From assembly GCA_017437965.1 (NCBI GenBank), contig JAFRWN010000020.1, positions 16,128 to 80,127 on the forward strand: a DNA stretch of 64,000 nucleotides. The letters run 5' to 3'. Of the stretch, positions 35,562 to 44,028 are shown one piece after another. The notes beneath the pieces were generated by a model that had not been told where the DNA came from, made no database searches, and was given only the letters and a program-made list of their open reading frames with translations. Numbering within the stretch: position 1 is the stretch's first letter; the number at the start of each line of letters is the position of its first letter. Source of the stretch: Lachnospiraceae bacterium (lineage in GTDB: Bacteria; Bacillota; Clostridia; Lachnospirales; Lachnospiraceae). The position numbers and the translations under genes were made by a program.

Positions 35562-38500
35562 TCAAAGCTTCTTAACCGAAAGTGTTACGTCCTCACCGTT
35601 AAGGTTCCATTCCTTTACGAAACCGTCTGCGGTGTTTTCAGTAATGCTCTCAGCCATTACTATGCGCTTGATCTCTTCTGCATTCTTTTCGCAGATTGCA
35701 GTGATCTTATCATTTCCGGATACGCCGACGGTAATCTTATCCATTACCTCAAAGCCTGCATCCTTACGCATGGTCTGAACCTTTGAAATTATCTCTCTAA
35801 CGAAGCCCTCATTGATGAGTTCTTCGGTCAGATTCGTATCAAGTACGACTGTGATTCCCTTGTCCTCGGTAGAAACGAATTTCTCGTTCTTCACAGTCTC
35901 GATAAGAAGATCCTCTCTTGCGATCTTCTCCTCTGTTCCGTCGATCACAACGGTCACATTGTCTGTTTCGTTAAGTTCTTTAACAGCCTTTGCGCTGTCA
36001 AGGGCTGCAAGAGCCTCCTTAACGGCGTTGATCTGCTTGCCGAAGCGTTTTCCGAGAGTACGGAGCTGAGGTTTGAAAAGGTAGGTTGTGAAACCTGAAA
36101 CGTCATCGGTAAACGTTACCTTCTTTACATTAAGCTCATCCTCTACGATTTCAACATAGAACTCGGAAAGCTTCTTTTCGCTCTTAACGAACATTTCTCC
36201 GATAGGCTGGCGCTGCTTGATATTTGCTGCATTACGTCCTGCACGGCCGAGTACAACAACATCGAGTGCGGTCTCCATCTGGGCCTCAAGCTCGGTATCG
36301 ATAAGGCTCTCATCATATGCAGGGAAATCGCAGAGATGAACGCTCTCGGGAGCTGAAGGATCGATAGAGCATACAAGGTTGCGGTAGATATCCTCTGTCA
36401 TGAAAGGAATCATCGGAGCCGCTGCCTTTGCGATGGTAACAAGCGCGGTATAAAGGGTCATATAGGCATTGATCTTATCCTGCTCCATGCCCTTTGCCCA
36501 GAAACGCTCACGGCATCTTCTTACATACCAGTTACTCATCTCATCCACAAAGTCGTCAAGTGCCCTTGCTGCCTCGGGGATCATATATTTATCAAGATTT
36601 TCGTCAACCTTCTTTACAACGGTATTAAGCTTTGAAAGAAGCCATTTATCCATTACAGGCAGCTTGTCATATTCAAGGCTGTACTTCGTTGCGTCGAAGT
36701 TGTCGATATTTGCATAAAGTGTGAAGAAAGCATAGGTGTTCCAGAGTGTGCCCATGAACTTTCTCTGGCCTTCCTGCACTGCCTTTCCGTGGAAACGGTT
36801 CGGAAGCCAGGGTGCCGAATTGATGTAGAAGTACCAGCGGATCGCGTCTGCGCCGTATTCTTTCAGAGCCTCGAAAGGATCAACAGCATTTCCGAGATGC
36901 TTACTCATCTTCTGTCCCTTCTCATCAAGCACAAGTCCCAAAACGATTACGTTTTCATATGGTGCCTTGTTGAAAAGGAGTGTTGACTCTGCCATCAGTG
37001 AGTAGAACCAGCCTCTTGTCTGATCCACTGCCTCGGAAATGAAGGCTGCGGGGAACTGGGACTCGAACACTTCCTTGTTCTCGAAAGGATAGTGATGCTG
37101 TGCAAAAGGCATAGCGCCCGAATCAAACCAGCAGTCGATAACCTCGGGTACGCGGTGCATTGCCTTACCGCATTTGGGACAGGGAATGGTTACCTCGTCG
37201 ATGTAAGGACGGTGAAGCTCTACCTTTGCGTTTTCGGGATTTCCGCTCTTTTCGGCAAGTTCTGCACGTGAGCCTATTGAAACCATCTCACCGCATTCGC
37301 AGGTCCAGATGTTAAGAGGAGTTCCCCAGTAACGGTTACGGGAAATACCCCAGTCCTGTATATTCTCAAGCCAGTTGCCGAATCTTCCTTCGCCGATTGA
37401 CGGAGGGATCCAGTTAACTGTCTTATTGTTAGCAACAAGCTGGTCGCGTACGGCAGTCATCTTGATGAACCATGACTCTCTTGCATAGTAGATAAGAGGA
37501 GTGTCGCATCTCCAGCAGAAAGGATAATCATGCTCAAACTTAGGAGCATCAAAGAGAAGGCCACGACTGTCAAGGTCTACAAGCACCTTGGGATCGGCAT
37601 CCTTTACGAAGAGTCCCGCAAACGGAGTCTCCTCGGTCATCAGGCCTTTTCCGTCAACGAACTGAACGAAAGGAAGGTCATATTTACGGCCGACATTTGC
37701 ATCGTCCTCACCGAAGGCGGGAGCAATATGTACGATACCGGTACCGTCTGACATGGTTACATAACCATCGCAGGTAATGAAGAAGCCCTTCTTGTTCTGC
37801 TTTGCTGCTTTCTCGGCTGCGCATGCGAACAGCGGCTCATATTCTTTATTTTCAAGATCGGTTCCCACATATTTCTCAAGGATTTCATATGCGGGCTTAT
37901 CTTCCGTCGCAAGCTTTCCGAGTACGGTATCAAGCAGAGCGCTTGCCATATAGTAGGTGTAGCCGTCGGCTGCCTTTACCTTTACATACTCGTCTGCGGG
38001 GTTAACACAGAGTGCAACGTTCGAAGGAAGTGTCCAGGGCGTTGTGGTCCATGCGAGGAAATATGCATCCTCACCCTTAACCTTGAAACGAACCACTGCC
38101 GAGCGCTCCTTAACGGCCTTGTAGCCCTGAGCTACCTCGTGGCTTGAAAGAGGGGTACCGCAGCGAGGGCAATAAGGAACGATTTTAAAGCCCTTGTAAA
38201 GAAGTCCCTTGTTCCAGATTTCCTTAAGAGCCCACCACTCGGACTCGATGAAATCATCGTGATAGGTTACATAGGGGTTATCCATGTCGGCCCAGAAGCC
38301 AACCGTACCGGAGAAATCCTCCCACATGCCTTTGTATTTCCAGACGGATTCCTTGCATTTCCGAATGAAGGGATCCATGCCGTATTCTTCGATCTGCTCC
38401 TTGCCGTCGAGTCCTAAGAGCTTTTCAACCTCAAGCTCTACGGGAAGTCCGTGGGTATCCCAGCCGGCCTTACGGGGCACATAGTAGCCCTTCATTGTAC

Positions 38501-38714
38501 GGTAACGGGGGATCATGTCTTTTATTACACGTGTCAGGACATGGCCGATATGGGGCTTTCCGTTTGCTGTCGGAGGTCCGTCATAAAAGGTGTAGGTCGG
38601 GCCTTCCTTACGGCTGTCCATTGACTTTTCGAAGATTTTGTTTTCCTTCCAGAACTTCTCTACAGCCTTCTCACGGGAGGCGAAGTTCATGTTGGTGTCG
38701 ACTTTCTGGTACAT
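35562..38714 (-). CDS. ileS: Isoleucyl-tRNA synthetase (long, type 2-like)
   Basis: 1050 residues. The class I signature is PHIGH within YDGPPTANGKPHIGHVLTR, and the KMSKS equivalent is KMSKHLGN. A CP1 editing domain, WxxTTxPWTLPSN (LAWTTTPWTLPSN), and an RNA-binding C-terminal region are present. The length and KMSKH fit the type 2 class, which is often less sensitive to mupirocin. ATG at 38714 with GAGAGG upstream. I saw no T-box leader in the 183 bases before it; three hairpins fill that gap. Confidence 0.95.
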   Translation of the reverse strand: MYQKVDTNMNFASREKAVEKFWKENKIFEKSMDSRKEGPTYTFYDGPPTANGKPHIGHVLTRVIKDMIPRYRTMKGYYVPRKAGWDTHGLPVELEVEKLLGLDGKEQIEEYGMDPFIRKCKESVWKYKGMWEDFSGTVGFWADMDNPYVTYHDDFIESEWWALKEIWNKGLLYKGFKIVPYCPRCGTPLSSHEVAQGYKAVKERSAVVRFKVKGEDAYFLAWTTTPWTLPSNVALCVNPADEYVKVKAADGYTYYMASALLDTVLGKLATEDKPAYEILEKYVGTDLENKEYEPLFACAAEKAAKQNKKGFFITCDGYVTMSDGTGIVHIAPAFGEDDANVGRKYDLPFVQFVDGKGLMTEETPFAGLFVKDADPKVLVDLDSRGLLFDAPKFEHDYPFCWRCDTPLIYYARESWFIKMTAVRDQLVANNKTVNWIPPSIGEGRFGNWLENIQDWGISRNRYWGTPLNIWTCECGEMVSIGSRAELAEKSGNPENAKVELHRPYIDEVTIPCPKCGKAMHRVPEVIDCWFDSGAMPFAQHHYPFENKEVFESQFPAAFISEAVDQTRGWFYSLMAESTLLFNKAPYENVIVLGLVLDEKGQKMSKHLGNAVDPFEALKEYGADAIRWYFYINSAPWLPNRFHGKAVQEGQRKFMGTLWNTYAFFTLYANIDNFDATKYSLEYDKLPVMDKWLLSKLNTVVKKVDENLDKYMIPEAARALDDFVDEMSNWYVRRCRERFWAKGMEQDKINAYMTLYTALVTIAKAAAPMIPFMTEDIYRNLVCSIDPSAPESVHLCDFPAYDESLIDTELEAQMETALDVVVLGRAGRNAANIKQRQPIGEMFVKSEKKLSEFYVEIVEDELNVKKVTFTDDVSGFTTYLFKPQLRTLGKRFGKQINAVKEALAALDSAKAVKELNETDNVTVVIDGTEEKIAREDLLIETVKNEKFVSTEDKGITVVLDTNLTEELINEGFVREIISKVQTMRKDAGFEVMDKITVGVSGNDKITAICEKNAEEIKRIVMAESITENTADGFVKEWNLNGEDVTLSVKKL

Positions 38715-38769
38715 CTTGTGTCCTCTCTTTTTATATGTAAATAGCTTCCTTCAGATAACGCTGCGCGAT

Positions 38770-38861
38770 CACTCGGAAACTGCGTTTCCTCGTGACACGG
38801 CTGTCGCCGTGTTACATCCTTGTCTTAAGCTTCTCCCGGAAGTAAACTTCCGTCGAAGCTT
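38770..38861. repeat. Three consecutive hairpins in the proS-ileS gap
   Basis: Hairpin 1 (38770-38794): CAC-TC-GGAAAC, loop TGC, mirrored. Hairpin 2 (38792-38815): GTGACACGGC with GCCGTGTTAC. Hairpin 3 (38827-38861): AAGCTTC and CGGAAGT pair with ACTTCCG and GAAGCTT. No T tract follows on either strand. The gap 38715-38897 holds nothing else recognisable; a short GCGATCA flanks both ends. Confidence 0.6.
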
Positions 38862-38897
38862 TAGCCAAGTCTGTCGCACAGCTTGTAGCTTACGCGA

Positions 38898-40361
38898 TCA
38901 ATATGCTTTACCCCAGTAAACCAGCTTCTTTGCGGGTTTGCCGCAGCAGATGCATTTATCGGAGATGGTTTCCTGTTCGAAGGGCATGCAGCGTGAGGTG
39001 AGTCCTGCTTCTTCTTTAACCTTGAGCTCGCAGTCAAGCTCGCCGCACCACATTGCCTTGATAAATCCGGGTTTGGTGTCTGCTTTTTCCTTGAAGTCTT
39101 CCCACTCGGTTGCCTCGTAGGTGTGGGCTGCCATATGCGCCTTAGCGCGTGCAAGCATGTCGTTCTGTATGCTTACAAGGATTTCTGTTGCCTTCGTCTC
39201 GATCTCATCAAGGCTTACAACTATCTTCTCTCTTGTATCGCGGCGTACGATCACGCACTGGTTCTTTTCGATATCCTTGGGTCCGATCTCAATACGGATC
39301 GGGATTCCGCGCATTTCCTGCTCGGAGAATTTCCAGCCCGGAGTCTTGTCGGAATCATCGGTCTTTACCCTGATCTTCTCATCATGGAAAGCCTCGATCT
39401 TAATGCCTGCAAGCCTCTTCCTGATCTCCTCGCACTTCTCAAGCACGCCCTCTTTCTTCTGCATGATCGGGATGATCACTGCCTGGGTGGGTGCTATATG
39501 AGGAGGAAGCACAAGTCCGTCGTCATCGCCATGAACCATGATGATCGCGCCGATTATTCTTGTTGACATTCCCCAGCTTGTCTGGTGAACATATTTTATC
39601 TTGTTGTCCTTGTCGGTGAAGGTCATGTCGAAAGCATGTGCAAAGCCGTCACCGAAATTATGGGAGGTACCTGACTGAAGTGCCTTGCCGTCATGCATCA
39701 ACGCTTCGATAGTGTAGGTTGCCTCGGCACCCGCAAACTTCTCCTTGTCGGTCTTACGTCCCTTGACAAGAGGAATCGCAAGCACCTCCTCGCAGAACTT
39801 AGCATAGAGGTTCAGCATCTGTATTGTCCTTGCTTCTGCCTCCTCTGCGGTTGCATGTATCGTATGGCCCTCCTGCCACAGAAATTCTGCGGAACGAAGG
39901 AAGGGTCTTGTCGTCTTTTCCCAGCGTACAACGGAGCACCACTGATTGTAGAGCTTCGGAAGGTCACGGTAGGACTCAACTATCCTCGAGTAAAAATCAC
40001 AGAAAAGGGTCTCGGAAGTCGGACGGACTGCAAGGCGTTCCTGAAGTTTCTCGCTTCCGCCAACAGTTACCCATGCACACTCGGGTGCAAAACCCTCAAC
40101 ATGATCCTTTTCCTTGGTCAGAAGGCTCTCGGGAATGAACATGGGCATGTAAACATTCTCCACGCCTGTTTCCTTGAATCTTGCGTCAAGCTCCTTCTGG
40201 ATATTCTCCCAGATCGCATAGCCTGCCGGACGGATTATCATGCATCCCTTAATGCCTGAATACTCTACAAGTTCAGCCTTCTTTACTATATCGGTATACC
40301 ATTGTGCAAAGTCCACATCCCTTGATGTAATAGACTCCACAAGTTTCTTGTCATCTGCCAT
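38898..40361 (-). CDS. proS: Prolyl-tRNA synthetase (type 3, archaeal/eukaryotic-like)
   Basis: 487 residues, class II synthetase. Motifs include [55 protein letters not shown] and [20 protein letters not shown]. There is no INS editing domain, and the C-terminal domain has CGELDCELK and [18 protein letters not shown], the zinc-type tail ending in Tyr that marks the archaeal/eukaryotic-like form. ATG at 40361; a strong promoter lies 60-90 bases upstream. Transcribed together with ileS. Confidence 0.95.
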   Translation of the reverse strand: MADDKKLVESITSRDVDFAQWYTDIVKKAELVEYSGIKGCMIIRPAGYAIWENIQKELDARFKETGVENVYMPMFIPESLLTKEKDHVEGFAPECAWVTVGGSEKLQERLAVRPTSETLFCDFYSRIVESYRDLPKLYNQWCSVVRWEKTTRPFLRSAEFLWQEGHTIHATAEEAEARTIQMLNLYAKFCEEVLAIPLVKGRKTDKEKFAGAEATYTIEALMHDGKALQSGTSHNFGDGFAHAFDMTFTDKDNKIKYVHQTSWGMSTRIIGAIIMVHGDDDGLVLPPHIAPTQAVIIPIMQKKEGVLEKCEEIRKRLAGIKIEAFHDEKIRVKTDDSDKTPGWKFSEQEMRGIPIRIEIGPKDIEKNQCVIVRRDTREKIVVSLDEIETKATEILVSIQNDMLARAKAHMAAHTYEATEWEDFKEKADTKPGFIKAMWCGELDCELKVKEEAGLTSRCMPFEQETISDKCICCGKPAKKLVYWGKAY

Positions 40362-40421
40362 TTATTATTTCAGTCCTTTCCCCCAAAAGGGTATAGTACG
40401 TGCTTATAAAACATCCTGTTA

Positions 40422-40450
40422 ATTTTACGAAAAATGAGCCGTTTTGTCAA
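40422..40450 (-). promoter_or_regulatory. Promoter of proS (proS-ileS-glgP)
   Basis: On the minus strand TTGACA (40445-40450) and TAAAAT (40422-40427) are 17 bases apart. The leader of about 50 bases contains CCCTTTTGGG, a small hairpin just before the ribosome site. No T-box motif was found. Confidence 0.75.
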
Positions 40451-40564
40451 GCAAGCAAAGCATTTTATATAAGATTCTCCCTAATGTCGACAACTTGCAC
40501 AAATTTTATCGATTTTTTTAGGCATGTTTACCAATGCGTTTGTAACAAATGTTACGCGGACACG

Positions 40565-40603
40565 AAAAAAGGACCAAAAAATTTATGTTTTTTTGGTCCT
40601 TTA
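40565..40603. terminator. Bidirectional terminator between the kinase gene and proS
   Basis: A stem of AAAGGACC plus A/T pairs with GGTCCTTT, with T tracts on both strands. It ends transcription from the cytidylate-kinase-like gene before the proS promoter. The rest of the gap 40362-40785 holds the proS promoter and the structured region 40644-40756. Confidence 0.85.
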
Positions 40604-40643
40604 GCCATGTTGTTATCTGCTATTATATATATGTCGACAATCT

Positions 40644-40756
40644 CGGGTGTCACGATCACAAAAAATCTATCCTGCGAAGACTAAATTCTTCAGTCTCATG
40701 GTTACCCCAGACCATCTTAAAGAGGCGTCAGAACCTCTTTCCGTGAGTGGCACCCG
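40644..40756. other. Candidate structured RNA, unknown family
   Basis: CGGGTGTCAC (40644-40653) plus TCAC (40656-40659) pairs with GTGA (40743-40746) plus GTGGCACCCG (40747-40756), a 14-pair closing helix with a GA bulge and one G-U. Inside are ATGGT/ACCAT (40698-40715) and AAAGAGG/CCTCTTT (40719-40740). It lies 30 bases after the kinase gene. No known riboswitch core was recognised, and the strand is uncertain. Confidence 0.4.
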
Positions 40757-40785
40757 GCGCCAGGCGCAGTAAGTCCGAAAATCAC

Positions 40786-41550
40786 TTATTCAGTCAGGAA
40801 GCAGTCTACAAAAGGATAATCCCCGGCTGCAGCTTCCTTAAGAACCTCAAGGCCTTCCACTGCAGCATAATCATCAGCCTCAGCTTTTATAATGACAACG
40901 CCTTCCGGATAAAGACTCTCTCCGGTATACTCCCTGTCACCATCGCCAGTCTCACCCAACCTTCTGGGGCTGAACAGTATCTGCCTGGTCTCCTCTCCGG
41001 ATTCATAGCTCTGCTTAGCAAGCCTTACAATTGTTTCTGCAAGCAGCTCCGGATCCGCATTGGTGCTGTCCAGGATCAGATTATAGTTGTCAAAATCAAA
41101 ATAATGAACATTATAGAGCTCGGCATAGCGCATGTTTTCGTTTGCTGCGCGCTCTTTAAGCTGGTTCTTGCAGTCCTCAAGGCTCTTGTAGGTTTCAACC
41201 TCGCCTCTCGAAGCATCCGCAAAAACTCTTCTTGCCGCCTCATCTATGCTTACGGTAAGGAAAACCTTGAAGCTCTTTTCCACAAAATTCCATGCGAGCC
41301 TTGAATCGAAAACTATGTTCTTGTCGGGATTCTCTCTTGAAATCCTTGCCGTAGTATCATCTATCAGATGGTCATATTTATGGTCCGAACACATCAGCTT
41401 GTTCATTTCAAGAACGCTCAGTCCGAATTCCTCGGCAAGCTGCCTCTGTACCGTACCCGTCGAATATATTTCAAAGCCGTATTTTTCTTTTAAAATCCTG
41501 CAGATCGTCGATTTTCCGCTGCCAAGATTTCCTGTAAGTGTTATATGCAT
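40786..41550 (-). CDS. Cytidylate kinase-like P-loop protein
   Basis: 254 residues from the ATG at 41550 with GGAGG upstream. Starts with ITLTGNLGSGKSTICRILKEKYGF, a P-loop (Walker A GNLGSGKST), then STGTVQRQLAEE and a DSRLAWNF segment, which match the compact cytidylate kinase (Cmk type 2, AAA_17) family. The C-terminal third (from about residue 175) is an extra domain with no clear match. It could phosphorylate CMP/dCMP or another small substrate. Lies downstream of a small membrane-protein gene, separated by a strong terminator. Confidence 0.7.
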   Translation of the reverse strand: MHITLTGNLGSGKSTICRILKEKYGFEIYSTGTVQRQLAEEFGLSVLEMNKLMCSDHKYDHLIDDTTARISRENPDKNIVFDSRLAWNFVEKSFKVFLTVSIDEAARRVFADASRGEVETYKSLEDCKNQLKERAANENMRYAELYNVHYFDFDNYNLILDSTNADPELLAETIVRLAKQSYESGEETRQILFSPRRLGETGDGDREYTGESLYPEGVVIIKAEADDYAAVEGLEVLKEAAAGDYPFVDCFLTE

Positions 41551-41591
41551 AAGTACCTCCATCGTAAAAACGGCGTGATGCGCCATGCGGA

Positions 41592-41624
41592 TAACAAAAC
41601 CGGCCGCGGAATCCGCAGCCGGTC
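41592..41624 (-). terminator. Terminator of the small membrane protein gene
   Basis: On the minus strand ACCGGCTGCGGA pairs with TCCGCGGCCGGT (one G-U) and runs into TTTTGTTAT. It lies 25 bases after the stop of the upstream gene. Confidence 0.75.
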
Positions 41625-41648
41625 TGAAATGCTATTTAAAACAAGTAA

Positions 41649-42095
41649 TTACTGCTGTCTGTCTCTTCTAGCATACTTAGCGATAAGACCCTCAATGAAA
41701 GGAACCTTGATAGTCTTCATACCACAAGCCATGAATGCAAGGAGAAGCATAAGGATCTTCTTGCAGAAGTCGATGATCCAGTCGATGAAATCGAAGATCT
41801 GATTGATCTTGCTGATTGCTTCGGTGCTGTTGAACTGAGTATCTGCATTGAAGATTCTGGTGAACCAGTTGATAAAATCAAATACATCAGGAAGCAGACC
41901 AACAAGTGCATGAAGCACGCTTACGAAAAGCACGATCAGAAGTGACTTAACTGCCGAGATTCTTACAAAGTCGCTGTCCTCTGCGATAAGGATATAGCCT
42001 ACAAGAGCTATCAGGGAAATACCGCCCATGAAATAACCAACAAGGAAGCACAGACAAGCAAGAAAACCGATGTGAATACCTAATTTAGATTTCAT
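41649..42095 (-). CDS. Small integral membrane protein, function unknown
   Basis: 148 residues from the ATG at 42095 (AAAGGA upstream). The protein has about three to four hydrophobic segments: residues 4-22 and 24-40, 48-70, and 108-125 near the C-terminus, separated by a short acidic and aromatic region (DVFDFINWFTRIFNAD). A consensus promoter ends just before; its expected start point near 42138 rules out the two upstream ATG codons. No family recognised. Single-gene unit, closed by a strong terminator. Confidence 0.6.
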   Translation of the reverse strand: MKSKLGIHIGFLACLCFLVGYFMGGISLIALVGYILIAEDSDFVRISAVKSLLIVLFVSVLHALVGLLPDVFDFINWFTRIFNADTQFNSTEAISKINQIFDFIDWIIDFCKKILMLLLAFMACGMKTIKVPFIEGLIAKYARRDRQQ

Positions 42096-42144
42096 TTTTC
42101 TATTTTTTCCTTTCTTCGGCATGTTTAACACGCCATACACAAAT

Positions 42145-42173
42145 ATAATACACTAAATTTTCACATTTGTAAA
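42145..42173 (-). promoter_or_regulatory. Promoter of the small membrane protein gene
   Basis: On the minus strand TTTACA (42168-42173) and TATTAT (42145-42150) are 17 bases apart. Supports the downstream ATG at 42095 as the start. Confidence 0.65.
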
Positions 42174-42197
42174 TACCAAACATATAAAAAAGCACAT

Positions 42198-42330
42198 AAA
42201 AAAGTCTCCCTCCTTTAAGCTACGTCTGGATATCGGCCGGCTGCATATGAGGAAGACTTTTTTGCCATGTCGGGTGCGTTTCAACCTTGTTACTTTTGCT
42301 TGAAAACGTGACGACTACGATACCCGGCAT
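42198..42330 (-). other. Candidate structured RNA or leader between divergent genes
   Basis: On the minus strand ATGCCGGGT (42322-42330) faces ACCCGACAT (42267-42275) and encloses CGTTTTCAA/TTGAAACG (42277-42308). Next comes AAAAAAGTCT-type pairing (42198-42207 with 42254-42263) with a long GC-rich inner loop and a T run, like a terminator. No open frame is convincing here, and no known RNA was recognised. The rest of 42174-42484 shows nothing else. Strand is assigned from the terminal T run. Confidence 0.35.
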
Positions 42331-42484
42331 ACGGCTGATAAATAAATGATAGCATCCGGCCGTTTTTAATTCCATTGACAAAGGGGAGATTTTTTGAGCT
42401 TTTTTTATGAACATGAGACCGTTCTTTCGTCCTTTTACACAAATCGCATCCCTCGTTTTCATGAACTTTTAACAAATCTAAAGC

Positions 42485-42513
42485 TTGACTGAAAAGGCCC
42501 GTTTGTATATAAT
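42485..42513 (+). promoter_or_regulatory. Promoter of the DUF1858 gene
   Basis: TTGACT (42485-42490) and a perfect TATAAT (42508-42513) are 17 bases apart, 38 bases before the start codon. Confidence 0.75.
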
Positions 42514-42550
42514 GATAGCGGTTGTACAACAAAAAAGGAGGTAAGAACCC

Positions 42551-42754
42551 ATGGAAATAACAAAAGAAATCACCATCGGTGAGCTTTTAAATATCGATAC
42601 CGGCGTAATCCCGATTCTTATGAACATCGGCATGCACTGTGTCGGCTGCCCTGCTTCCGCAGGCGAATCTGTCGAGGAGGCCGCAATGGTACACGGAATC
42701 GATCCCGATGAACTCGTTTCCCAGATCAATCAGTATCTTGCAGAAAACAAGTAA
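42551..42754 (+). CDS. DUF1858 domain protein (hybrid-cluster-associated redox disulfide domain)
   Basis: 67 residues. The family pattern is complete: TIGELLNIDTGVIPILMNIGMHCVGCPAS holds a CVGC pair of cysteines in the active-site-like loop, then ESVEEAAMVHGIDPDELV. Short members are thought to be cytoplasmic redox or Fe-S related helpers, found alone or fused to other domains. AAAAGGAGG lies ten bases before the ATG. It is a single-gene unit with its own promoter and terminator. Confidence 0.88.
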   Translation: MEITKEITIGELLNIDTGVIPILMNIGMHCVGCPASAGESVEEAAMVHGIDPDELVSQINQYLAENK

Positions 42755-42759
42755 AATAA

Positions 42760-42795
42760 AAAACTGCCGGCGCAAAACCGGCAGTTTTATTTTTG
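42760..42795. terminator. Bidirectional terminator between DUF1858 gene and mecA
   Basis: AAAACTGCCGG and CCGGCAGTTTT form an 11-base perfect stem with a seven-base loop; T-rich tracts follow on both strands, serving the convergent genes. Confidence 0.9.
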
Positions 42796-42796
42796 C

Positions 42797-43573
42797 TTAT
42801 CTGTTTTTTAACTCCGCAAGCCTCGAAACCGCATCTCCCGCAAGCATATATTTCATATATTCCTTGTAGTATGCTACGGTCTGGTTTCTCATCACCGTGC
42901 CGAATTCACAGCCCATGTTGCAGACTCTGATGAATACTTCGGCTTTTAAATTGCCCATGAAGAGCACAAGATAATAACGTTTTGCATTTCTTTCTTTGTA
43001 GAGGTCCGATTTGCCATGGAATTCATGGTCGATCATTGCCGCATACTCTGCAGCATCCTCAAGGCTTTCGAAACAGAAGCTCCGGTAAACATTCGGAAGC
43101 TTTATCCTCTTCATTCCCTTAAGGGCTTCCATCTTTTCTTCATCGCTTCCCTCAAGGTTTGCCTTGATGTTCTTGAGTTCCTTCAGCACATTTCCGATAA
43201 TCGAATTCTGTGCATCCTCAAAGTTCTCGAGCCTGTTCTCTGAAAACATCTCTTGAGGCTCGTCCTCTGTTTCGTTATTATCTGTTCCCGGAGTGAATCT
43301 TGAGAACCTCATGTCAAGCTCATCCGGATTTTCAACTTTCGTTATTATCATTACCAGGGATGAAGAAGAAGTCGGTATCGCTTCAACAACGATAGGAACA
43401 TCCTCGCCTACAAAACCGTAGTCACGCTCTGCAAGGAGCATCATATCCCTGAAAAGTGCCTTGGCTTTTTCGGAGCCGTATGCAAGCTCGCCCAGGCTGA
43501 TCTGCCTTTCCCTCAGATCCTCGCTGGTAAGAGTGCATTTGATCTGGTTTTCATTGAGTTTTTCTATTTTCAT
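42797..43573 (-). CDS. mecA: Adaptor protein MecA
   Basis: 258 residues. The N-terminal substrate-binding domain begins MKIEKLNENQIKCTLTSEDLRER, the middle is an acidic linker (TDNNETEDEPQEM), and the C-terminal ClpC-binding domain includes YRSFCFESLEDAAEYAAMID and YYLVLFM. MecA delivers proteins such as ComK or SpxA-like regulators to ClpCP protease. Slightly longer than the Bacillus protein (about 218). ATG at 43573 with AAAGGAG upstream; its own strong promoter. Confidence 0.9.
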   Translation of the reverse strand: MKIEKLNENQIKCTLTSEDLRERQISLGELAYGSEKAKALFRDMMLLAERDYGFVGEDVPIVVEAIPTSSSSLVMIITKVENPDELDMRFSRFTPGTDNNETEDEPQEMFSENRLENFEDAQNSIIGNVLKELKNIKANLEGSDEEKMEALKGMKRIKLPNVYRSFCFESLEDAAEYAAMIDHEFHGKSDLYKERNAKRYYLVLFMGNLKAEVFIRVCNMGCEFGTVMRNQTVAYYKEYMKYMLAGDAVSRLAELKNR

Positions 43574-43613
43574 AAGCGCTCTCCTTTCCCACGAGGTATT
43601 TCTTTACACCCTA

Positions 43614-43642
43614 AGTATATGATAATTTTCGGAATATGTCAA
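43614..43642 (-). promoter_or_regulatory. Promoter of mecA
   Basis: On the minus strand TTGACA (43637-43642) and TATACT (43614-43619) are 17 bases apart, both near perfect. Confidence 0.8.
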
Positions 43643-43724
43643 TAGTCCTGCCTGTGAAAACAGTGTGACTTGGCTTTTCTTTGGCATATTTAAGAAAATG
43701 TTAAAAATAACGACAAAATAGTAC

Positions 43725-43753
43725 TTGTAATTTTCGAATTTCTACTATACAAT
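43725..43753 (+). promoter_or_regulatory. Promoter of the ferredoxin gene
   Basis: TTGTAA (43725-43730) and TACAAT (43748-43753) are 17 bases apart, 32 bases before the start codon. Confidence 0.7.
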
Positions 43754-43785
43754 AATATCAGACTTATTTTAGGAGGTAATTAATT

Positions 43786-43953
43786 ATGGCTTATGTAATT
43801 AATGACGGCTGTGTTTCTTGTGGTGCATGTGCAGGCGAGTGCCCTGTAAATGCCATCTCTGAGGGAGATACACAGTATGTAATCGATGCTGATGTTTGTC
43901 TTGAGTGTGGCGCTTGCGCTGATGCTTGTCCTACCGGATCAATCTCACTTTAA
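43786..43953 (+). CDS. 2[4Fe-4S] ferredoxin, clostridial type
   Basis: 55 residues, MAYVINDGCVSCGACAGECP then VCLECGACADACPTGSISL in its two halves. Both CxxCxxCxxxCP motifs are complete, giving two low-potential [4Fe-4S] clusters. AGGAGGT lies eight bases before the ATG. It is the likely electron acceptor of the POR encoded at the left end and donor for hydrogenase or other reductases. Size equals classic clostridial ferredoxins. Single-gene unit with strong terminator; codon use (GGT, TGT) suggests high expression. Confidence 0.95.
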   Translation: MAYVINDGCVSCGACAGECPVNAISEGDTQYVIDADVCLECGACADACPTGSISL

Positions 43954-43976
43954 GATAAATTAAAAGCGAAAACAAC

Positions 43977-44007
43977 AAGAACCTGCCAAATGGCAGGTTC
44001 TTTTTTT
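43977..44007. terminator. Terminator of the ferredoxin gene, also facing sufB
   Basis: AAGAACCTGCC and GGCAGGTTCTT form an 11-base stem with an AAAT loop and seven T on the plus strand. It can also end the suf operon transcripts read from the other strand, though with a poorer T tract. Confidence 0.85.
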
Positions 44008-44028
44008 GTCGTAAGCCCTTTTTAATTT

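Noticed and set aside
38715..38897. T-box leader for ileS
   Set aside because: No GGGTGG-ACCGCG-type antiterminator element was seen; only hairpins without a T tract.
40362..40560. T-box or other riboswitch leader for proS
   Set aside because: The promoter lies within 90 bases of the start, leaving a leader of about 50 bases that is too short.
40485..40639. Two copies of the palindrome TGTCGACA (40485-40492 and 40632-40639) as operator pair
   Set aside because: An eight-base palindrome appearing twice in AT-rich intergenic DNA is weak evidence and no regulator fits.
42220..42532. Minus-strand ORFs in the gap before the DUF1858 gene
   Set aside because: Codon content looks random, there is no ribosome site, and the region is better explained by promoters and structured RNA.
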